Of a stretch of 6,271 nt of DNA, positions 1 through 4,692 are shown in pieces. The stretch lies in NCBI GenBank assembly GCA_947600345.1, contig CANQGC010000176.1, positions 1-6,271 of the forward strand. The letters are read 5' to 3'. Position 1 is the first letter of the stretch, and each line of letters starts with the position of its first letter. This stretch comes from an uncultured Clostridia bacterium (GTDB lineage Bacteria; Bacillota; Clostridia; Christensenellales; Aristaeellaceae). A model generated the notes under the pieces. That model saw only the letters and a list, made by a program, of their open reading frames with translations, made no database searches and was not told the origin of the DNA. Both the position numbers and the translations under genes were made by a program.

Positions 1-526
1 CCGGGTCGAGGGCCGAAGTGGGCTCGTCGAAGAGCATGATGTCCGGCTTCATGCACAGCGCCCGGGCAATGGCCACGCGCTGCTTCTGGCCGCCCGACAG
101 CTGCCGGGGATAGACCTCCGCCTTGTCGCTCAGCCCCACGCGCTCCAGCATCGCCAGCGCCTCGACCTTTGCCGTCTCCCTGTCGCACTTCTTCAGATCC
201 ACCGGCGCCAGCGTCAGATTCTTCAGCACGTTCATGTTGTTGTACAGGTTGAAGTGCTGGAACACCATGCCCACGCGCTCGCGCAGCTTGTTGATGTTCA
301 CGTGCTTGTCCGTGATGTCCGTGCCGTCGATCACGATCTCGCCGCCGTTGCTCTCCTCCAGCTGGTTCAGGCAGCGCAGGAACGTGGACTTCCCGCTCCC
401 GGACGGACCGATGATGACCACGACCTCGCCCTCGCAGACGTCCAGCGATACGTCGTGCAGCACCTCCAGGCGGTCGTAGTTCTTTTGCAGATGGGTGACC
501 TCGATCATGGTGTGGTTACGCTCCAT
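1..526 (-). CDS. Polar amino acid ABC transporter ATP-binding protein, 3' end cut by window edge
   Basis: This is the cytoplasmic ATPase that would power uptake through the adjacent permease. The visible 175 residues contain Walker A GPSGSGKS (about 40-47), the Q-loop glutamine (Q90), the ABC signature LSGGQ (143-147), Walker B IMLFDE (163-168) and D-loop SALD (171-174). The reading frame leaves the window just after SALDP, so the H-loop histidine and roughly the last 65 residues expected for the GlnQ/HisP family (about 240 aa) lie outside. The start chosen is ATG at 526, because AAGGAG sits 8 nt upstream. It overlaps the permease stop by 11 nt, which indicates translational coupling. An in-frame ATG at 508 lacks a good ribosome binding site. 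Family assignment is firm. The substrate (glutamine, histidine, cystine or another polar amino acid) cannot be read from the sequence. Confidence 0.95.
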   Translation of the reverse strand, partial: MERNHTMIEVTHLQKNYDRLEVLHDVSLDVCEGEVVVIIGPSGSGKSTFLRCLNQLEESNGGEIVIDGTDITDKHVNINKLRERVGMVFQHFNLYNNMNVLKNLTLAPVDLKKCDRETAKVEALAMLERVGLSDKAEVYPRQLSGGQKQRVAIARALCMKPDIMLFDEPTSALDP

Positions 527-1187
527 TTTTCAGTCTCCTTTCCAACGCCTTGGCGGCCTGCTGCAGCAGCAGTATGACGATCAGGTACATCACGCCGACG
601 ATCGCCCAGGTCTGGAACGACATGAACGTCGCGGCGACGACATTCTTCGCGGTGTTCACCAGCTCCGGAAAGCCGATGATCGACAGGATCGACGTGTCCT
701 TCAGAGTGATGATGAATTGGTTGATGATGCTGGGGATCATCGTCCGTATGGCCTGCGGCAGCACCACGCGCTGCATCGAGCGCCAGTAGGGCAGGCCCTG
801 GGAGCGCGCAGCCTCCATCTGGCCCACGTCCACCGACTCGATGCCCGCGCGGATGATCTCCGCCATGTAGGCCCCGCAGTTCAGCGCCAGGCAGATCGTG
901 CCCGCCTGCAGCGCCGACAGCGTGATGCTTCCCCACTTCAGGATGGTGTTGATGGCGTAGGGCACGCCGAAGAATACGAAGTAGGCCAGCACGATCATCG
1001 GCACGCCGCGAATGACGTTTACAAACACCGCGGCGATGGCCCGGCAAACCCGGTTCTTCAAGACGCTCATGATGCCCATGATCATGCCGATGATGCAGGC
1101 GAAGAACAGCCCGTACAGCGCCAGCAGCAGCGTCTGGCCCATGGCGGTCACGAGCAGCAGTCCGTAAGTGTCGATGATCTTTACCAA
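516..1187 (-). CDS. Polar amino acid ABC transporter permease (HisM/GlnP family)
   Basis: This 223-residue integral membrane protein would form the translocation channel. About five hydrophobic segments are visible (roughly 10-40, 50-75, 88-110, 148-170 and 189-212). The family motif IRGVP is near 59-63. The EAA loop that docks onto the ATPase is about 117-146 and reads ESVDVGQMEAARSQG, followed by an LPQA sequence. Length matches the family. The start is a TTG at 1187, preceded by AGGGAG with a 9-nt spacer; the first in-frame ATG is residue 16 and would trim the N-terminus ahead of the first membrane segment. The gene lies 119 nt downstream of the binding-protein gene and overlaps the ATPase start by 11 nt, so the three form one leftward operon. 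The TTG start, together with the hairpin in the preceding gap, may keep permease output below that of the binding protein (inference). Confidence 0.94.
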   Translation of the reverse strand: MVKIIDTYGLLLVTAMGQTLLLALYGLFFACIIGMIMGIMSVLKNRVCRAIAAVFVNVIRGVPMIVLAYFVFFGVPYAINTILKWGSITLSALQAGTICLALNCGAYMAEIIRAGIESVDVGQMEAARSQGLPYWRSMQRVVLPQAIRTMIPSIINQFIITLKDTSILSIIGFPELVNTAKNVVAATFMSFQTWAIVGVMYLIVILLLQQAAKALERRLKNGA

Positions 1188-1255
1188 GACAGCGGTCTCC
1201 CTTCACAGTTTGGCGTTTGGGCGCGGCACATGCCGCTCCTCATAATAATTCCAAA

Positions 1256-1284
1256 GCGGGGGAGGCGGTTCGCGCCTCCCTCGC
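1256..1284 (-). promoter_or_regulatory. Intercistronic hairpin between binding protein and permease genes
   Basis: Read on the minus strand, the arms GGGAGGCG and CGCCTCCC (8 bp, 5-nt loop) extend through one mismatch by a further GCG/CGC pair. The hairpin starts about 22 nt after the binding-protein stop codon. Only a weak TTT follows and there is no U-tract, so it is more likely an mRNA 3'-end stabiliser or partial attenuator than a full terminator. Such hairpins after binding-protein genes are a known way to raise binding-protein mRNA over permease mRNA. The role here is inferred. The rest of the 119-nt gap holds a small GCGGCA/TGCCGC dyad (1223-1236) and the permease ribosome binding site. 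Confidence 0.6.
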
Positions 1285-1306
1285 TCCCTTGCGAGTCTTC
1301 CGAGCC

Positions 1307-2053
1307 TTATTCGCCCATGTACTTGGCGATGATCTCGTCGTACTTGCCGCTGGCCTTGATGTTGGCCAGGCCGGCGTTGAACTTGTCGATCAGGTCCTGC
1401 TTGTCGGCGGAGAACACGGCCATGCCGTACTCGGCGCCCTCGTTGCCGGTGCCATCCACGATCTGCAGCGGCACGCCGTTGGACTTGATGTAGTCGGCCA
1501 GGATCGGGGTGTCGTCGAAGCAGGCCGCGCAGGTGCCGCTGATGACCGCCTGGTAGACGTCCGGCGAGCTCTCGAAGGTGGTCACGGTGAAGCCGTACTG
1601 CTCGGCGAGGCTGTCGGCGTAGTCCTTGCTCTGGGTGCCGATCTTGACGGCGACGGACTTGCCGCTCAGGGCGTCAAAGCCGGTGGTGTCGCTGCCGGCG
1701 GCAACGGCCATGGACTGGTTCGCGGTGAAGTAGCCGTCGGAGAAGATCCAGCCGCTGTCCTTGCGCTCCTGGGTGATGGACGCGCCGGCGATCATGCCGT
1801 CCTTCTGGCCGGCCTGGCAGGCGGCGATGGAGGCGTCCCAGCCGAGGGGCTCGATGGTGTAGGTGAAGCCCTGGTCCTCGGCGATGGCGGCGAGGATCTC
1901 CACGTCGATGCCGACCAGCGTGCCGGTCTCATCGGTGTACTCGAAGGGACGGAAGGCGGTGTCGGTGCCGATGGCGTAATCCACGTCCTCAGCCAGCGCC
2001 ATGCCCGCGCAAAGCAGCGCGGCCGCGATCAGCAAAGCGAAAATCTTTTTCAT
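1307..2053 (-). CDS. Polar amino acid ABC transporter substrate-binding protein (SBP family 3)
   Basis: This 248-residue extracytoplasmic receptor would capture an amino acid and deliver it to the permease. Residues 1-21 form a Sec signal peptide (MKK, a hydrophobic core, ALA before ED), with predicted cleavage after A21. The mature part follows the family-3 fold: RPFEY (35-39), a signature-like GIDVE (48-52), the ligand-contact segment ending SITQER (92-97), KIGTQS (137-142) and FDDTP (179-183). In this family the arginine and these acidic residues hold the ligand's carboxylate and amino groups. Length is typical. The start ATG has an excellent site, AGGAGG with a 9-nt spacer. Cys15 lies in the signal region, but ALLC is a poor lipobox because Leu is at -1, so lipid anchoring is doubtful. 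It is first in the operon and has its own consensus promoter. Ligand identity is unknown. Confidence 0.95.
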   Translation of the reverse strand: MKKIFALLIAAALLCAGMALAEDVDYAIGTDTAFRPFEYTDETGTLVGIDVEILAAIAEDQGFTYTIEPLGWDASIAACQAGQKDGMIAGASITQERKDSGWIFSDGYFTANQSMAVAAGSDTTGFDALSGKSVAVKIGTQSKDYADSLAEQYGFTVTTFESSPDVYQAVISGTCAACFDDTPILADYIKSNGVPLQIVDGTGNEGAEYGMAVFSADKQDLIDKFNAGLANIKASGKYDEIIAKYMGE

Positions 2054-2109
2054 TTGAATTTGCCTCCTTCAATTCGGAAAAATGCAGTTCGGAAATGGAA
2101 CATGCACCC

Positions 2110-2138
2110 ATTATACGGAAACCCAGCGGCCCTGTCAA
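2110..2138 (-). promoter_or_regulatory. Sigma-A-type promoter for the amino acid transporter operon
   Basis: On the minus strand, -35 TTGACA (2138-2133) and -10 TATAAT (2115-2110) are both perfect consensus, separated by 17 nt. The expected transcription start is near 2103. That leaves a leader of about 50 nt before the binding-protein ATG, too short for a riboswitch. Such a strong core promoter usually implies control by a repressor. Candidate sites are TTCGGAAA repeats at 2073-2080 and 2088-2095 and a TTGCA-rich region just upstream. Confidence 0.85.
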
Positions 2139-2242
2139 GTCAAATTTGCATTTTCAAGCCAACTTTCCTGCAAATTAACAGAAAAAGGCGAAAATTAAAT
2201 GATTTCTTGCAGTTATAAATGTTTCGACTTGCAAGAATTCAT
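2139..2242. promoter_or_regulatory. AT-rich spacer between divergent promoters with TTGCA/TGCAA elements
   Basis: This stretch, about 104 bp between the two -35 boxes, is far more AT-rich than the genes around it. It contains an 8-bp inverted repeat, AATTTGCA (2143-2150) and TGCAAATT (2169-2176), separated by 18 bp, immediately upstream of the transporter -35 box. Further TTGCA cores occur at 2207-2211 and within the palindrome CTTGCAAG (2228-2235). Another lies at 2275-2279, by the expected start site of the hydrolase transcript. This looks like a regulator-binding region serving both genes. The regulator is not in the window. Confidence 0.5.
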
Positions 2243-2271
2243 TTGACACGGGAATGGTAGGGTGATATACT
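2243..2271 (+). promoter_or_regulatory. Sigma-A-type promoter for the C26 hydrolase gene
   Basis: On the plus strand, -35 TTGACA (2243-2248) and -10 TATACT (2266-2271) have a 17-nt spacer. The expected transcription start is near 2278, giving a leader of only about 17 nt before the ATG at 2295. This argues against the upstream in-frame TTG at 2280 as the start. Confidence 0.82.
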
Positions 2272-2294
2272 GATTTGCATTGGGGGTGGCGAAA

Positions 2295-3002
2295 ATGAAG
2301 CCTGTGATCGGAATTATTCCATTGGTGGACGAGGAAAGGGAAAGCCTGTGGATGCTGCCCGGCTATATGGACGGCGTCACGGCCGCGGGCGGACTGCCCG
2401 TGATGCTCCCGCTGGAGGACAGCGAAAGCGCGCTCGACCAGCTCAGCGCCATGTGCGACGGCATACTGCTGACCGGCGGCCACGACGTCTGCCCGGAGCT
2501 CTACGGCGAGGAGCGGTTGCCGGAGTGCGGCGCGTGTGCGCCGGAGCGGGATCGGATGGAGCAGGGAATCCTCGCCCGGGCCATCGCGGCGGATAAGCCG
2601 GTGCTGGGCATCTGCCGGGGCATACAGTTCCTGAACGCGGCGCTGGGCGGCACGCTGTGGCAGGACCTGCCGAGCCAGCGGCCGAGCGGGACCGAGCATC
2701 ACCAGAGGCCGCCGTACGATCGCCCAGCGCATCGCGTGACGATCCTGCCGGACACGCCGCTGGCGGAGCTGCTGGGCGCGGGCGAGCGGAGGGTGAATAG
2801 CTACCACCACCAGGCGGTGCGGAAGCTCGCGCCGGAGCTCAGGGAGATGGCAAGGTCGGAGGACGGGCTGGTGGAAGCGGTCTGGCGGCCGGAGAGCCGC
2901 TTCACCTGGGCCGTGCAGTGGCACCCGGAGTTCGCCTGGCGGAGCGACCCCGCAGCAATGGCGGTGTTCCAGGCCTTCGTAGACGCCTGCCGCCCCCATT
3001 AA
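2295..3002 (+). CDS. Peptidase C26 / class-I glutamine amidotransferase-like hydrolase (gamma-glutamyl-GABA hydrolase family)
   Basis: This 235-residue cytoplasmic enzyme is related to PuuD, which hydrolyses the gamma-glutamyl bond of gamma-glutamyl-GABA. Visible landmarks are GIIP at the N-terminus, LLTGGHDV (58-65, oxyanion-side loop), the nucleophile elbow GICRG with Cys107, NSYHHQAV (168-175, characteristic of this subfamily) and QWHPE with His210 and Glu212. The Cys-His-Glu triad is complete and length is normal for the family (about 235-255 aa). The start chosen is ATG 2295, with GGGGGTGG about 5 nt upstream. An in-frame TTG at 2280 would begin at the transcription start. The gene is divergent from the amino acid transporter and shares its control region, so its substrate may be linked to what the transporter imports. 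Family members also act on other gamma-glutamyl compounds, so the exact substrate is not assigned. Confidence 0.88.
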   Translation: MKPVIGIIPLVDEERESLWMLPGYMDGVTAAGGLPVMLPLEDSESALDQLSAMCDGILLTGGHDVCPELYGEERLPECGACAPERDRMEQGILARAIAADKPVLGICRGIQFLNAALGGTLWQDLPSQRPSGTEHHQRPPYDRPAHRVTILPDTPLAELLGAGERRVNSYHHQAVRKLAPELREMARSEDGLVEAVWRPESRFTWAVQWHPEFAWRSDPAAMAVFQAFVDACRPH

Positions 3003-3013
3003 CAGCGTAGCCC

Positions 3014-3297
3014 CAGAAGGGAGAATCCAAGGAACCTCAGGTTCCTTGGCAGGAATTCTCAAGGGACAGAGTCCCTTGAGCAGGTCTGGGCGGAGCCCAG
3101 CGTAACTCCTAAGGCTGCGGATAGTAGGCGGCTGCGGTTTAAGGCAAAAGGCAGCGCACCCATGCGGCCCGCGGTATCCAATCAAAGCCGGCCAATGCGA
3201 ACCAACGCATCATCGCCTCCATACCGCGGGCCGCCACGGCGCAGAGTTGAATCGGGAAGCCATCCGGCTTCCCGATTCAAGGCAGCCGCACTAACTC
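3014..3297 (+). repeat. Modular palindromic repeat, copy 1 (modules A-B-C-D-E)
   Basis: This non-coding element begins 12 nt after the hydrolase stop. Its ordered hairpins are: A, arms CCAAGGAACCT/AGGTTCCTTGG (3027-3049, 1-nt centre); B, arms CTCAAGGGAC/GTCCCTTGAG (3058-3080, loop AGA); C, arms CTGGGC/GCCCAG (3086-3100, loop GGA); D, a 71-bp dyad with 14-bp arms (3164-3177 and 3221-3234); E, a 15-bp perfect stem with a 4-nt loop (3247-3280). It closes with CACTAACTC (3289-3297). The first 46 nt (3014-3059) are identical to the reverse complement of 4549-4594 in copy 2. Between C and D lies about 55 nt not present in copy 2 (roughly 3104-3158), holding two direct GGCTGCGG repeats. No credible reading frame was found. 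The element lies between convergent genes and would be transcribed as the hydrolase 3' UTR. Hairpins A or B might act in transcript ending, but no U-tract follows them. Confidence 0.88.
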
Positions 3298-3363
3298 TCC
3301 AAAACGAATCGCCCACCCACCAGAAACCTGGCGAGGAACCAACCCACGCACGCATCCCTCCCC

Positions 3364-3405
3364 AAAACAAAAAGCCCCCGGCAGACCATCCCCGTCCGCC
3401 AGGGA
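3364..3405 (-). terminator. Intrinsic terminator after trmO
   Basis: On the minus strand the stem is CCC-t-GGCGGAC paired with GTCTGCC-g-GGG (one G-U pair, one mismatch, 7-nt loop). The tract TTTTTGTTTT follows (3373-3364). It lies about 23 nt beyond the trmO stop and is the only textbook rho-independent terminator in the window. Between copy 1 and this terminator (3298-3363) nothing else is recognised. Confidence 0.82.
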
Positions 3406-3427
3406 CCTTTTCCCCTCCGGCAATCCA

Positions 3428-4117
3428 TTACGTCCCCCTCACCTCCAAAACCTTCAGCACCTCCCCCTCGACCCGAAACCGCACCTCCAGCCCCGCAAAT
3501 GCCAGTCCGTACACCCGCCCGGGATCGTCCTGATACCCCGGCCGCGGGTCCTGCGCCAGCGCCCCGGTCAGCGCGGCGCGCTTCGACTCCGGCACGCAGG
3601 CCAGCAGCTCCTCCGGGAACTCCACGCGCAGCGAGAGCTGCCGGGTCCGCGCCGTGTAGCCGGGGCTGGCGTCGGGCCGGGCGTCGGCGTAGGGCACGTA
3701 GGGCTTGACGTCCAGGATGGGCGTGCCGTCCACCATGTCGGCCCCGGCTACGCGCAGCACCGGCCCGAGCTGTGGGTCCCGCTCCACGCCGATCAGCCGC
3801 ACGCAGGACAGGCCGATGGGGTTCGGCCGGAACGGCGAGCGCGTGGCGAACACGCCCAGCCGCGCGTTGCCGCCCAGCTTCGGCGGCCGCACCGTGGGCG
3901 ACCAGCCCGCCTCCGCGCTCTCCGAGAAGTGCCAGATCAGCCAGAGGTGGGAGAATTGCTCGATGCCCCGCAGGGCGTTGGCGTCCCGGAACTCCGGCTC
4001 GAATACCACGCGGGATTCCAGCGCCTCCACAAGGCCGCTCTGGCGGGGCACGCCGAACTTGCCGGAAAAGTCGCTGCGGATGTGGGCGATGGGGGTTAGT
4101 TTGATTTCTTGAGGCAA
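3428..4117 (-). CDS. trmO: tRNA (N6-threonylcarbamoyladenosine(37)-N6)-methyltransferase TrmO
   Basis: TrmO uses S-adenosylmethionine to N6-methylate t6A37 of tRNA-Thr, giving m6t6A and improving decoding of threonine codons. The 229-residue product matches the usual length (about 230 aa). It shows PIAHIRSDF (9-17), KFGVPRQ (20-26), GIEQFSHLWLIWHF (51-64), the hallmark GVFATRSPFRPNPIGLS (88-104) and DMVDGTPILDVKPYVPYAD (127-145), then the small C-terminal domain with PGRVYGL. These are the conserved blocks of the former UPF0066/TsaA family. The start chosen is TTG at 4117, with AAAGGAG and a 7-nt spacer. The frame stays open further upstream to 4225, but that extension is low-complexity Arg/Pro-rich translation of the repeat region and is rejected. 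The gene is followed by its own terminator and flanked by inverted repeat copies. No clear promoter was seen in the GC-rich 65 nt upstream, so read-through from argH is possible. Confidence 0.95.
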   Translation of the reverse strand: MPQEIKLTPIAHIRSDFSGKFGVPRQSGLVEALESRVVFEPEFRDANALRGIEQFSHLWLIWHFSESAEAGWSPTVRPPKLGGNARLGVFATRSPFRPNPIGLSCVRLIGVERDPQLGPVLRVAGADMVDGTPILDVKPYVPYADARPDASPGYTARTRQLSLRVEFPEELLACVPESKRAALTGALAQDPRPGYQDDPGRVYGLAFAGLEVRFRVEGEVLKVLEVRGT

Positions 4118-4163
4118 GTGAGGGCTCCTTTCTGGTGGGGGAGGAAGCGTGGGCGTGGGGGTT

Positions 4164-4181
4164 GCGCGCCTGCGGGCGCGC
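4164..4181 (-). promoter_or_regulatory. GC hairpin in the trmO leader
   Basis: Arms GCGCGCC and GGCGCGC with a 4-nt loop form a very stable 7-bp stem. It lies about 47 nt upstream of the trmO TTG and directly abuts the end of repeat copy 2. It has no counterpart at the equivalent place in copy 1. It may hinder or tune transcription reaching trmO. The function is unknown. Confidence 0.5.
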
Positions 4182-4594
4182 GAGTTAGTGGCGGCTGTCT
4201 GGTTTGGGCGGCTTTTGCCGCCCAAACCTACCCCGCGCCGCGGCGGCCCGCGGTATGGTTACGGTGGGGCGTTGGTGCGGATTGCCGGGGTTGGTTTGGA
4301 TACCGCGGGCCGCTGGGGTGACGCTGGGCTCCGCCCAGACCCGTCGGGCGCTGCCCGGACCTGCTTAAGGCAACACCGCACAGATAAGGTGGTCGGCAGG
4401 CGAATGAATTTTTCGTCAGATGCAATTGCAAATTCTGCAGGCTTACTGGAGGTAAGTCAAAGAATTTGCAAGCAGCAGATGGCGGAAAAGGCATCGCCTG
4501 ACGCGCCGCCGTTCTGTGCGGTGTTGCCTTAAGGGACGCTGTCCCTTAAGAATTCCTGCCAAGGAACCTGAGGTTCCTTGGATTCTCCCTTCTG
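4182..4594 (-). repeat. Modular palindromic repeat, copy 2 (inverted, interrupted by a foldback element)
   Basis: Read on the minus strand from 4594 the modules come in the same order as copy 1: A (4581-4559, same arms as copy 1); B (4550-4528, arms CTTAAGGGAC/GTCCCTTAAG, loop AGC); the inserted foldback element; an extra hairpin CGGGC/GCCCG (4357-4345); C (4338-4324); D (4313-4243, also 71 bp with the same 14-bp arms but a different interior); E (4228-4201, 12-bp stem GGTTTGGGCGGC/GCCGCCCAAACC, AAAA loop); and the terminal CACTAACTC (4190-4182). B differs from copy 1 by a compensatory C-G to T-A pair. The element lies between argH and trmO, transcribed in the same direction as both. Confidence 0.88.
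4365..4532. mobile_element. MITE-like foldback element with perfect terminal inverted repeats, no transposase
   Basis: The ends TTAAGGCAACACCGCACAGA (4365-4384) and its exact reverse complement (4513-4532) bound 168 bp. The interior is itself largely self-complementary: AGGCGAATG with CATCGCCT (4398-4406 and 4492-4499), TTTTCG with CGGAAAA (about 4410-4415 and 4483-4489), TTGCAAATTCT with AGAATTTGCAA (4426-4436 and 4461-4471) and CTTAC with GTAAG (4442-4456). The whole unit folds into one long hairpin. Copy 1 of the host repeat reads straight through the matching point (CCCTTGAGCAGG at 3073-3084) and acts as an empty site. Flanking TTAA could be a 4-bp target duplication (element 4369-4528, 160 bp, 16-bp ends) or a TA duplication; the palindrome makes these indistinguishable. 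It is too short for a transposase and no coding frame is credible, so movement would need one supplied in trans. The parent family is not recognised. Confidence 0.8.
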
Positions 4595-4612
4595 CTGTCG
4601 CGTGATTTTGAC

Positions 4613-4644
4613 GGACTTGGGCCCCGTAGATGGGGCCCAAGTCC
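4613..4644 (-). terminator. Strong hairpin downstream of argH, probable transcript end
   Basis: A 13-bp perfect stem, GGACTTGGGCCCC with GGGGCCCAAGTCC, has a 6-nt loop and begins 48 nt beyond the argH stop. No U-tract follows on either strand, so it is not a textbook intrinsic terminator. It could protect the argH mRNA 3' end or act with a termination factor. It stands just outside module A of repeat copy 2 and might be a further module, though copy 1 has no equivalent. Confidence 0.5.
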
Positions 4645-4692
4645 TGCCTTGCGTTTCGATTGTTGCCTGGGGCTTTGCGCGGGCTCTTTCGC

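Noticed and set aside
505..1206. Minus-strand frame of 233 codons overlapping the permease, and plus-strand frames across 495-2218
   Set aside because: These are out-of-frame shadows with biased composition and no family features. The permease and binding-protein frames explain the region.
2054..2110. Riboswitch or T-box in the transporter leader
   Set aside because: The leader from the predicted start is only about 50 nt and shows no T-box core or known aptamer features.
3137..3160. TTAAGGCAA in copy 1 (3139-3147) as a relic of the foldback element's end
   Set aside because: Only 9 bp match before similarity is lost and no opposite end is present; chance or unrelated similarity cannot be excluded.
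2175..3185. Long open frame on the minus strand across the hydrolase gene (336 codons)
   Set aside because: It is antisense to a gene with intact catalytic motifs. It is Arg/His/Pro-rich as expected for a shadow of GC-rich coding DNA, and part of it is translation of the palindromic repeat.
4118..4225. N-terminal extension of trmO to an upstream start
   Set aside because: The extension is low-complexity Arg/Pro/Thr sequence read from the repeat and GC hairpin. TTG 4117 has a good ribosome binding site and gives the family's normal N-terminus.
3014..4594. CRISPR array
   Set aside because: The repeats are long palindromic modules in two inverted copies, not short direct repeats with regular unique spacers.
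4149..4640. Small open frames on both strands inside copy 2 and the foldback element
   Set aside because: They run through palindromes and the inserted element, have no ribosome binding sites of note and no recognisable domain.
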